DNA from: JAAZMA01 sp964564325
GTDB lineage: Bacteria > Bacillota > Clostridia > Tissierellales > Tepidimicrobiaceae
Assembly (NCBI GenBank): GCA_964564325.1
Contig: CAZMBD010000071.1
Location: 1 to 11,357, forward strand
Length of the DNA stretch: 11,357 nucleotides
Direction: 5' to 3'
Shown here: piece by piece, positions 1 to 5,336 of the stretch
Layout of the letters: each line of letters opens with the position of its first letter
How positions within the stretch are numbered: position 1 is the first letter of the stretch
The notes under the pieces: generated by a model
The model's database searches: none
Told to the model about the DNA's origin: nothing
Seen by the model: the letters and a program-made list of their open reading frames with translations, nothing else
Program-made: the position numbers and the translations under genes

Positions 1-397
1 TACTATCACTGGCACCAAAAAGTCTTAACATAGGTTCAATAAATATTAAACCTAATATACTTAAACTTAGGGAAATGACAAGTAATAATACAAAAGCATT
101 TCCTAATATTAATTCAGCATCTTCCTTTTTTCCTTGACCTAATCTTATGGAAGATAATGAATTGCCACCAATACCTACTAACATACTAAAGGCCATTAAT
201 ATTAAGGACACTGGCGAACCCACAAAAATAGCACCTATACCAATACTTCCCACAGATTGGCCTATAAATAATCTATCTACTATATTATATAGTGCATTTA
301 CTAACATGCCTACAATAGCTGGTATGGAAAATTTCAATAAAAGTTTTCCAATAGCTTCTTCTCCTAGCATTTTAGCTCTATCATCTTGTATATTCAT
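1..397 (-). CDS. MATE family efflux transporter, N-terminal part (cut by window edge)
   Basis: Only the first 132 codons are present; the gene continues beyond base 1. The protein opens with a short cytoplasmic stretch, then a hydrophobic helix with the MATE-type pattern IPAIVGMLVNALYNIVDRLF (residues 25-44), a second helix around 51-78, a polar turn with RLGQGKKEDA (residues 85-94) and a third helix around 97-120. MATE proteins are Na+- or H+-coupled exporters of drugs and cationic compounds in the cytoplasmic membrane, and this N-terminus resembles the MepA-type group. The ATG at 397 lies 17 bp inside the end of the upstream marR gene and has a GTGAGG-like ribosome binding site 7 nt ahead, so translation is probably coupled. 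The marR partner suggests it exports the ligand that MarR senses. The substrate cannot be told from sequence. Family is fairly sure; subfamily is not. Confidence 0.88.
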   Translation of the reverse strand, partial: MNIQDDRAKMLGEEAIGKLLLKFSIPAIVGMLVNALYNIVDRLFIGQSVGSIGIGAIFVGSPVSLILMAFSMLVGIGGNSLSSIRLGQGKKEDAELILGNAFVLLLVISLSLSILGLIFIEPMLRLFGASDS

Positions 398-848
398 TGT
401 TATACCTCACTTTTTCCATTATTTCTACTACAATTTTCAAACTTTTGCTAAATTCTATTAATTCATCAGTGGAAAGAGATTGAAATACATCCTTAACTTG
501 AATCATGAAATTTTCATCTTGTTTTAGATAATATTTTTCACCTTCTTCTGTTAGATGTATCCAAGTTTTTCTCTTATCTTCTAAATCAGCCTTTCTATAT
601 ACTAAATTTATATCCTCTAAGGCATCAATTAAGCTAGTAATGCTGCCTTTTTCCATATCCATACATTTCCCCAATACAGTAGGAGAAATTTTCCCAGTAC
701 GACCAATTATCATTATGGCTCTAATTTGGTTTTTAGTACAATTGTATCTTTCATCTATTTCTCCTTTAAAGGCAGGGGTGAAAAGTCTATGAAATAGAGA
801 AATAAATTTTATTAAATCATATTTAATATTTTCAATATATTTATTCAC
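381..848 (-). CDS. MarR family transcriptional regulator
   Basis: A 155-residue protein of normal MarR length. The winged helix-turn-helix covers about residues 35-105: a helix around NQIRAIMIIGR, a recognition helix around residues 64-79 (MEKGSITSLIDALE), and a wing with the family's DLEDKRK stretch (88-94) followed by the IHLTEEG turn. Helices at both ends (about 5-25 and 112-148) would form the dimer interface. The start is GTG at 848 with GAGGTGA 6 nt upstream. The gene overlaps the downstream MATE transporter by 17 bp, the usual regulator-pump operon layout. A TTGACA/TATAAT promoter and a doubled palindrome at the transcription start point to autorepression relieved by a small ligand, probably a pump substrate. 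The ligand is unknown. A cysteine at residue 62 lies close to the recognition helix, but nothing else suggests an OhrR-type thiol sensor. Confidence 0.93.
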   Translation of the reverse strand: MNKYIENIKYDLIKFISLFHRLFTPAFKGEIDERYNCTKNQIRAIMIIGRTGKISPTVLGKCMDMEKGSITSLIDALEDINLVYRKADLEDKRKTWIHLTEEGEKYYLKQDENFMIQVKDVFQSLSTDELIEFSKSLKIVVEIMEKVRYNNEYTR

Positions 849-868
849 AGTTTCACCTCAAATAAAAA

Positions 869-903
869 ATAGTTAGAATTCTAATTATTAGAATTCTAAC
901 TAT
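869..903. promoter_or_regulatory. Doubled palindromic operator of the marR-MATE operon
   Basis: This is a 35-bp perfect inverted repeat with a 3-bp centre (885-887). Each half is itself a perfect 12-bp palindrome, TTAGAATTCTAA, at 873-884 and 888-899, so two identical sites sit 15 bp apart. The site covers the expected transcription start just downstream of the -10 box at 906-911. Two equal dimer sites would allow cooperative MarR autorepression. On the minus strand the palindrome is followed by a T-rich run (ATTTTTTATTTG), so the RNA could also form a weak AT-rich hairpin. The regulator is inferred from position only. Confidence 0.75.
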
Positions 904-905
904 CT

Positions 906-933
906 ATTATACTTGAAATAAATTGAATGTCAA
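906..933 (-). promoter_or_regulatory. Sigma-A type promoter of marR-MATE
   Basis: On the minus strand there is TTGACA (928-933), a 16-bp spacer and TATAAT (906-911), both hexamers matching the consensus fully. The expected start falls at about 899, inside the doubled palindrome. The -35 box begins only 3 bp beyond the stop codon of the upstream CAP-domain gene, so that transcript may read into marR. Confidence 0.85.
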
Positions 934-936
934 GGA

Positions 937-1668
937 TTAATCAGTAAACATTTGAGTCCAATAGGTTGTTCCATTAATATTAACATACCCAACTCCAATT
1001 TTCCCAAAGCTTGAATTAAGTATATTTGCTCTGTGTCCTGAGGAGTTCATCCATCCTCTCATTACAGATTGAGCACTTGAATATCCCTTTGCAATATTTT
1101 CTCCTGCAGTTCTATATTTTATACCAAAGGATTTCATCATGCTAAAAGGATCTCCATAAGTAGGTGAAGTATGACTAAAATAATTCTTAGAAGCCATATC
1201 TTGTGATTTTGCCCTTGCCACCTTTGATAATTCTTCACTAAATGTAAGTGGTGCTAGTCCTTCTTTTTGTCTCTCTATATTTACAAGATTTACTATTTCC
1301 ATTTCAACAGAAGTATTTGTATTATTTTCCGTATTTAAATTAGTATTTGGTTTTTCTATATTAATATTGGTATCAGTGTTTGTATTATTATTTTCTTTAG
1401 TTGGAGTTTCTTCTTTTACTGGAGTTTTAGTTTCTGCAGTTTGGCTATTATTATTTTCATATGTCCAGTAGCTTGGTATAAATCTAATAGATATATTGTT
1501 AAATGGACTATAATAATTATTAGAATTAACAGTATATACTATTCTGTTATACCTATTATAATTTGAATAATTATTGTATCTTACATAGCTTTGGGCATGT
1601 CCTACAGATGTGGATATTAACATAGTTAAAGCTAATGAAACTAATACTTTTTTAATATTTTTTATCAT
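937..1668 (-). CDS. Secreted CAP-domain (SCP-like, YkwD-type) protein
   Basis: A 243-residue exported protein. Residues 1-25 form a signal peptide (NIKK, hydrophobic core, likely cleavage after GHA). Residues 26-70 are rich in Tyr and Asn. Residues 71-120 are a low-complexity Asn/Thr/Glu linker. The CAP domain fills about 121-243 and shows the family motifs FSHTSP (164-169), AGENIA (188-193) and SGHRANIL (210-217), which supply the His/Glu/His cavity residues. Bacterial members of the YkwD/SafA-like group act outside the cell, often linked to cell wall or spore coat; their biochemical role is poorly defined. The ATG at 1668 is set by AGGAGG 8 nt upstream. A second AGGAGG at about 1702-1708 has no start codon at a usable distance. 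The promoter region carries a WalR-like site, which would fit a cell-wall role. Confidence 0.9.
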   Translation of the reverse strand: MIKNIKKVLVSLALTMLISTSVGHAQSYVRYNNYSNYNRYNRIVYTVNSNNYYSPFNNISIRFIPSYWTYENNNSQTAETKTPVKEETPTKENNNTNTDTNINIEKPNTNLNTENNTNTSVEMEIVNLVNIERQKEGLAPLTFSEELSKVARAKSQDMASKNYFSHTSPTYGDPFSMMKSFGIKYRTAGENIAKGYSSAQSVMRGWMNSSGHRANILNSSFGKIGVGYVNINGTTYWTQMFTD

Positions 1669-1733
1669 TTTAGTTTCCTCCTTGTATTTTAAATTTTGCC
1701 TATCCTCCTTTCAAATTTTAATTTCTTAAAAGT

Positions 1734-1750
1734 ATAACAAAAAGGTTACA
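1734..1750 (-). promoter_or_regulatory. WalR (YycF)-like box over the -10 of the CAP-domain gene
   Basis: Read on the minus strand the site is TGTAAC-CTTTT-TGTTAT, which fits the published WalR consensus TGTWAH-N5-TGTWAH at every defined position. It belongs to an 11-bp direct repeat (CCTTTTTGTAA, CCTTTTTGTTA), the one-turn spacing expected of an OmpR-family response regulator. It overlaps the probable -10 TATACT (1731-1736); the matching -35 is poor (TTTCCT at 1754-1759 with a 17-bp spacer). Position over the -10 suggests repression. The match is seen directly; the regulator is inferred. Confidence 0.45.
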
Positions 1751-1787
1751 AAAAGGAAACAATCACTATATGGATAGTTTACATAAA

Positions 1788-1805
1788 ACTGGCATATATA
1801 CCAGT
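1788..1805. repeat. Small inverted repeat
   Basis: This 18-bp near-palindrome has 5-bp outer arms ACTGG and CCAGT and an alternating AT core. As minus-strand RNA the single internal mismatch becomes a G-U pair, so the hairpin would be fully paired. It flanks the longer GGGGAC palindrome and may be part of the same repeat cluster. Confidence 0.4.
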
Positions 1806-1820
1806 GAGACAATGCGACAT

Positions 1821-1884
1821 GCGACAAGGGGGACGGTTCTACTTGTATCAGACTTGATACAAGTAGAACCGTCCCCGCTGTCGC
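1821..1884. repeat. Long palindrome with GGGGAC/GTCCCC ends (REP-like element)
   Basis: The arms 1829-1850 and 1855-1876 are perfect 22-bp inverted repeats around a 4-bp loop. Beyond a 2-bp mismatch the stem is extended by GCGACA (1821-1826) and TGTCGC (1879-1884). It is clearly richer in GC than its surroundings. A TGCGACA tandem duplicate lies at the left side (1813-1826). Arms ending in GGGGACGGTTCT resemble repeat sequences scattered between genes in clostridial genomes, as I recall them; I cannot check copy number here. Lying 41 bp after the tyrS stop codon, it probably also stops tyrS transcription. Confidence 0.7.
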
Positions 1885-1888
1885 AGAA

Positions 1889-1919
1889 AGATGGCAAACA
1901 AAACGTCCCTTTGCCATCT
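1889..1919 (-). terminator. Hairpin just downstream of tyrS
   Basis: A 10-bp perfect stem (AGATGGCAAA at 1889-1898, its complement at 1910-1919) closes an 11-nt loop containing GTCCC. It starts 5 bp after the tyrS stop codon. There is no clear T-run after it on the minus strand, so it may instead be the outer part of the adjoining repeat cluster and work together with the 1821-1884 palindrome in ending or protecting the tyrS transcript. Confidence 0.4.
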
Positions 1920-1924
1920 CCAAT

Positions 1925-3151
1925 TTAATCTATTCTCACTTGGTGATATACTTTTTTCCCTTTTCTAATCATTAATTTTCCATCTTTAAAATCTTCTAGT
2001 CCAATAGTTTTATTTATATCTTCGACTTTTACATCATCAATGTTAATACCACCTTGTTGTATAAGTCTTCTACCTTCCCCATTGGATTTTGTAAGGCCTA
2101 TTTCTTTTAATAAATCTAGTATTCCAAAGCCTTCACTAAAATCTTCTTTTTTAAATTCTGTAAAAGGTATACTACCTTTTGCATTGGCTCCTTCAAATAA
2201 TGCTTTTGCAGCATTTTGTGCTTTTATAGCTTCTTCTTCTCCATGGATTAATTTAGTAACTTCAAAAGCTAATATTTCTTTGGCTTTGTTGATTTCTGCG
2301 CCTTCTAATGCATTTAATTTTCTTATTTCATCCATAGGTAAGAATGTAAGAAGTCTTAAGCATTGATCTACATCTGCATCATCTATATTTCTCCAGTATT
2401 GGTAAAATTCATATGGAGATGTCTTCTCTGGATCTAACCAAAGTGCACCTTTTGCTGTTTTACCCATTTTTTGTCCTTCACTATTTGTAAGTAGTGTACA
2501 GGTCATAGCATATACTTGTTTGCTGGATTTTTTTCTTACTAATTCCATACCAGCAATCATATTGGACCATTGATCGTCTCCACCTAATTGCATTTTACAA
2601 TTATACTTTTTATTTAATACATAGAAGTCATATCCTTGCATTAACATATAGTTGAATTCCAAAAATGATAGTCCTTTTTCTAATCTTTGTTTGAAACATT
2701 CGGCTGCTAACATTTTATTTACTGAAAAATGTGAGCCTATATCTCTTATAAATTCAATATAGTTTAAATCCAGTAGCCAGTTTGCATTATCTACTAATAT
2801 GGCCTTGTCATGACTAAAGTCAATTAGTCTAGATAATTGTTTTTTGATACTAGCTACATTGTGGTCGATATCTTCTCTTGTAAGCATTTGTCTCATATCT
2901 GTTCTACCAGATGGGTCACCAATCATTGCTGTACCGCCACCAACTAATGCAATAGGTTTGTGACCATGTCTTTGCATATGAGCCATAAACATCATAGCTA
3001 TAAAATGACCTACATGTAAGCTATCTGCTGTTGGGTCAAAGCCTATATAGAATGTTATGCTTTCTTTACCTAATAGTTCTCTTATTTCTTCTTCATGAGT
3101 TGTTTGTTTTATATATCCCCTTTCCATTAAAACATCAAAAACATTATCCAT
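1925..3151 (-). CDS. tyrS: Tyrosyl-tRNA synthetase
   Basis: Cytoplasmic class I aminoacyl-tRNA synthetase that activates tyrosine with ATP and loads it on tRNA-Tyr. The 408-residue protein has the usual bacterial length. The class I signature HVGH is at 46-49 within GFDPTADSLHVGH, the tyrosine-pocket motif QGYD at 172-175, GGDDQW at 190-195, and the KMSKS-equivalent KMGKT at 228-232. An S4 RNA-binding domain fills about 342-408 and ends in RKGKKVYHQV. The KMGKT form and overall pattern match the E. coli-like TyrS type. The start is the ATG at 3151, with AGGAGGG 7-8 nt upstream. The frame stays open 41 codons further upstream, but that stretch is the T-box antiterminator and terminator, not protein. 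Expression is governed by the Tyr T-box leader described separately. Confidence 0.97.
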   Translation of the reverse strand: MDNVFDVLMERGYIKQTTHEEEIRELLGKESITFYIGFDPTADSLHVGHFIAMMFMAHMQRHGHKPIALVGGGTAMIGDPSGRTDMRQMLTREDIDHNVASIKKQLSRLIDFSHDKAILVDNANWLLDLNYIEFIRDIGSHFSVNKMLAAECFKQRLEKGLSFLEFNYMLMQGYDFYVLNKKYNCKMQLGGDDQWSNMIAGMELVRKKSSKQVYAMTCTLLTNSEGQKMGKTAKGALWLDPEKTSPYEFYQYWRNIDDADVDQCLRLLTFLPMDEIRKLNALEGAEINKAKEILAFEVTKLIHGEEEAIKAQNAAKALFEGANAKGSIPFTEFKKEDFSEGFGILDLLKEIGLTKSNGEGRRLIQQGGINIDDVKVEDINKTIGLEDFKDGKLMIRKGKKVYHQVRID

Positions 3152-3178
3152 AAATATCCCTCCTATATTTTTTCCAAT

Positions 3179-3403
3179 AAAAAAGGGTATTTCTCTCCTA
3201 AAGGACGAGAAATACCCGTGGTACCACCTTAATTTGCATAAAGCCTCAAATCGCTTAACGAGCGATAATCGCAATGGTTTCCCATTGAAACTCGAGATTT
3301 GTAATTCGTTTTATTATTAAGTTATAGCCTTTTCACCATTTGGCTATTCTCTGTATTTAACATAATAAAACTACTATATCTGTCTTAGTCTGTATTTAAT
3401 TTA
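3179..3403 (-). promoter_or_regulatory. T-box leader (tRNA-Tyr-sensing riboswitch) of tyrS
   Basis: The leader holds the conserved T-box AAGGTGGTACCACG (about 3217-3230), followed by a terminator with an 11-bp stem (3185-3195 with 3207-3217) and six U residues. The 3' arm of the antiterminator lies within the T-box, whose UGGU can pair with the free CCA end of tRNA. Upstream, Stem I shows an AGAGA stretch, an apical GGTGAAAAG loop closed by AATAGCC/GGCTAT, and a lower helix GTTTTATTAT/ATAATAAAAC. The specifier loop reads GAATTACA and places UAC (3301-3303), a tyrosine codon, in the right spot. Uncharged tRNA-Tyr should favour read-through into tyrS. Confidence 0.93.
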
Positions 3404-3409
3404 AATAAC

Positions 3410-3438
3410 ATTCTAATATATAAAAAAATTTTTGTCAA
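3410..3438 (-). promoter_or_regulatory. Sigma-A type promoter of the T-box-tyrS unit
   Basis: On the minus strand: TTGACA (3433-3438), a 17-bp A/T-only spacer and TAGAAT (3410-3415). The start would be near 3403, giving a leader of about 250 nt before the tyrS ATG, a normal T-box size. The -35 box sits only a few bases beyond the superoxide reductase terminator. Confidence 0.85.
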
Positions 3439-3444
3439 GAAAAT

Positions 3445-3465
3445 AGAGGACTAAATTAGTCCTCT
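3445..3465 (-). terminator. Intrinsic terminator after superoxide reductase
   Basis: A 10-bp inverted repeat around one base (AGAGGACTAA at 3445-3454, complement at 3456-3465), realistically a 7-bp stem with a 7-nt loop. It includes the stop codon and is followed on the minus strand by ATTTTCTTG, a modest U-rich tract. It separates this gene from the tyrS promoter. Confidence 0.6.
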
Positions 3466-3988
3466 ATTGCTATTTCCTGATTATTTTCCCATAGTCCATG
3501 GATATTACAATAGCTTGTTGCCAATATAGTTCCTGATTTTTCAGCTTTGAATTTTAAACTTACAGATGNNNNNNNNNNNNNNNNNNNNNNNNNNNNNNNN
3601 NNNNNNNNNNNNNNNNNNNNNNNNNNNNNNNNNNNNNNNNNNNNNNNNNNNNNNNNNNNNNNNNNNNNCTTGTTGCCAATATAGTTCCTGATTTTTCAGC
3701 TTTGAATTTTAAACTTACAGATGGTTCTGTAAATAATTCTTGCTCACCATGAGCTGCAAAATTATAATTACCTATTTCTACAGGAAATTTAGCTCCTTCT
3801 GGTTGGAAGTATACTTTAATCCAAGAAATATGATGTTCAAAAGTATTTGGGTGGGCTATTTCTTCACCAATATTTACATTGACTTCAATCAATTCACCTT
3901 TTTTAGCTGTTTTAGGAGCATTAATTACAGGTACATGTTTTTCACCTTTCCAGTCTCCACTTTGATATAATGAACTTAAATTTGCCAT
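3456..3988 (-). CDS. Superoxide reductase (class II, neelaredoxin type), interrupted by a false gap
   Basis: Reduces superoxide to hydrogen peroxide at a mononuclear Fe(His)4(Cys) centre, a cytoplasmic oxygen defence of anaerobes. As written the frame runs into 100 N. Removing the N block and one copy of a 55-bp duplicate joins 320 nt (3988-3669) to 58 nt (3513-3456), exactly 126 codons, giving a complete 125-residue protein. It has all expected ligands by comparison with the archaeal enzyme: E16 and H18 in GEKHVP, H46 in AHPN, H52 in EHH, and C109 and H112 in SYCNIHGLWE; the K17 next to E16 matches the active-site lysine. There is no N-terminal desulforedoxin domain. The ATG at 3988 has AGGAGGG 7 nt upstream. 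It stands alone, ended by a terminator before the tyrS promoter. The gene is probably intact in the real genome. Confidence 0.93.
3514..3568. repeat. First copy of a 55-bp exact duplicate flanking the N gap
   Basis: Bases 3514-3568 are identical to 3669-3723, one copy ending at the left edge of the N block and the other beginning at its right edge. Both encode the same stretch of superoxide reductase. This is the pattern of two contig ends that overlap but were joined with a fixed-size gap, not a biological repeat. Confidence 0.95.
3569..3668. other. Assembly gap of exactly 100 N
   Basis: The round length is the usual placeholder for a scaffold gap of unknown size. Given the 55-bp overlap on each side and the restored reading frame, the true missing sequence is most likely zero, and the real locus would be 155 bp shorter than shown. 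Confidence 0.95.
3669..3723. repeat. Second copy of the 55-bp duplicate flanking the N gap
   Basis: Exact copy of 3514-3568. It is in frame with the upstream part of the superoxide reductase gene, encoding the residues from the SVSLKF stretch to LAT. Confidence 0.95.
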
Positions 3989-4031
3989 AAATACCCTCCT
4001 TAAAATCTAAAATAATCTAATAAGATATTAT

Positions 4032-4085
4032 TTTCTTGTGTCTATAAATTTATATACCCAAATAGTTTTAATAATACACAAGAAA
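4032..4085. promoter_or_regulatory. Spaced inverted repeat in the divergent region
   Basis: TTTCTTGTGT (4032-4041) and ACACAAGAAA (4076-4085) are perfect 10-bp inverted arms separated by 34 bp, lying between the divergent superoxide reductase and methyltransferase genes. The centre-to-centre distance of 44 bp is about four helical turns. It could be a paired regulator site for the minus-strand gene. It resembles no operator I know, and in AT-rich DNA it could be chance. Confidence 0.3.
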
Positions 4086-4110
4086 CCAAGTAATATTTTA
4101 TTTTTTTAGA

Positions 4111-4116
4111 TATAAT
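4111..4116 (+). promoter_or_regulatory. Probable -10 box of the rRNA methyltransferase gene
   Basis: A perfect TATAAT lies 32 bp before the start codon. The region 17 bp upstream (AAGTAA) is a poor -35, so promoter strength is doubtful. Confidence 0.45.
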
Positions 4117-4147
4117 AGAATTAGAGAAATTTAGAAAGGAAGATTAT

Positions 4148-5284
4148 ATGGGAGAAATAGAATTAATAGCCACATCTACCTTTGGACTAGAAGCTGTGGT
4201 TAAAAGAGAATTATTAGATTTAGGATACAATGATTTGATGGTGGAAAATGGGAAAGTAACTTTTAAAGGAACAGAAAGGGATATTCCCATAGCAAATTTA
4301 TGGCTAAGATCTGCGGATAGAGTATTATTAAAAATGGGAGAATTTAAAGCCACTTCCTTTGAAGAATTATTTGAAAAAACCAAGGCTCTTCCTTGGGATG
4401 ATTGGATTACAGAAGATGGTGAATTTACTGTAGAGGGAAAGTCAGTAAATTCACAGCTCTTTAGTATTTCTGATTGTCAAGCTATTGTAAAAAAGGCCAT
4501 AGTAGAAAAAATGAAAACTAAGTACAATAGAGAATGGTTTGAAGAAACTGGGGCTAAATTTACTGTAGAGGTTTCATTATTAAAAGACATAGCCACATTG
4601 ACCATAGATACATCTGGATCAGGACTTCATAAAAGAGGATATAGACTAGATAGTGTAGAGGCACCCTTAAAGGAAACTTTAGCGGCAGCATTAGTTCAGT
4701 TAAGCTATTGGAATAAAGATAGATTATTAGTAGATCCTTTCTGTGGTTCTGGTACCATAGCCATAGAGGCAGCTATGATTGGGAAAAATATGGCTCCAGG
4801 TTTGTATAGAAACTTTGCGTCAGAAGAATGGTCTAGGGTAAAAAGAGAATATTGGAATGATGCAAGACGTGAAGCTTGGGATGTAATGTTAGATGATGGC
4901 AAGTTAGATATAATAGCCTCAGATATAGACCATGAGGCCATAAAGGCAGCCAAGGAAAATGCTCAGAACATAGGATTAGAAGAAGATATAAAATTTATAA
5001 TAAAAGATGTAAGAAATTTTAAACTTGAAAATAATTATGGAGTTATTATAACCAACCCACCTTATGGGGAAAGACTTGGAGATAAAAGTGAAATAGAAAA
5101 ATTATATAAAGATATAGGAAAATTATTTAAACCTTTAGATACTTATTCTATATATGTTTTAACTTCACATGAAGGCTTTGAAAATCTTTATGGGAAGAAA
5201 GCAGATAGGAGGAGAAAATTATATAATGGCAGAATAAAAGTAGATTATTATCAATATTATGGACCTAGACCTCCAAAAAAATAA
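4148..5284 (+). CDS. rlmL: THUMP-domain class I rRNA (guanine-N2) methyltransferase, RlmL/YpsC family
   Basis: A 378-residue SAM-dependent RNA methyltransferase in the group of E. coli RlmL (N-terminal half) and B. subtilis YpsC, which modify 23S rRNA, probably at the G2445 equivalent. An N-terminal ferredoxin-like plus THUMP region occupies about residues 1-160 and binds RNA. The Rossmann methyltransferase domain follows: SAM motif DPFCGSGT at 196-203, SDID (258-261) for the ribose-binding acidic residue, and the N2-guanine catalytic motif NPPYGER at 303-309. The C-terminus ends in YYQYYGPRPPKK, typical of the family. ATG at 4148 with an AAAGGAAG ribosome binding site. It is a single gene ended by a strong two-way terminator. 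The RlmK half of gamma-proteobacterial fusions is absent, as usual in Firmicutes. The exact target base is inferred from homology. Confidence 0.92.
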   Translation: MGEIELIATSTFGLEAVVKRELLDLGYNDLMVENGKVTFKGTERDIPIANLWLRSADRVLLKMGEFKATSFEELFEKTKALPWDDWITEDGEFTVEGKSVNSQLFSISDCQAIVKKAIVEKMKTKYNREWFEETGAKFTVEVSLLKDIATLTIDTSGSGLHKRGYRLDSVEAPLKETLAAALVQLSYWNKDRLLVDPFCGSGTIAIEAAMIGKNMAPGLYRNFASEEWSRVKREYWNDARREAWDVMLDDGKLDIIASDIDHEAIKAAKENAQNIGLEEDIKFIIKDVRNFKLENNYGVIITNPPYGERLGDKSEIEKLYKDIGKLFKPLDTYSIYVLTSHEGFENLYGKKADRRRKLYNGRIKVDYYQYYGPRPPKK

Positions 5285-5322
5285 ATACCCTTTTGGGATT
5301 TGTAAATCCCAAAAGGGTATTT
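5283..5322. terminator. Strong bidirectional terminator between convergent genes
   Basis: Perfect 19-bp arms (5283-5301 and 5304-5322) with a 2-bp centre, flanked by A/T on both sides so that each strand yields a GC-containing stem followed by U residues. It begins at the stop codon of the methyltransferase and ends 14 bp before the stop codon of the convergent chemoreceptor-like gene, so it serves both. Confidence 0.9.
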
Positions 5323-5336
5323 ATAATTAGAAAAAA

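Noticed and set aside
147..461. Plus-strand open frame opposite the MATE and MarR genes
   Set aside because: It is antisense to two well-supported overlapping genes and has no ribosome binding site or recognisable domain.
1788..1919. CRISPR-like array
   Set aside because: The hairpins differ in sequence and spacing; there are no regular repeats with unique spacers and no cas genes.
1726..1923. A 65-codon open frame on the minus strand between tyrS and the CAP gene
   Set aside because: It is made almost entirely of the palindromic repeat cluster, has no ribosome binding site of its own, and shows no protein-like composition.
3152..3274. N-terminal extension of TyrS
   Set aside because: The stretch is the T-box antiterminator and terminator; the AGGAGGG site and family alignment start the protein at 3151.
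3514..3723. 55-bp direct repeat as a biological duplication or attachment site
   Set aside because: The copies abut the two sides of a 100-N block exactly and collapsing them restores the gene in frame, so an assembly artefact explains it better.
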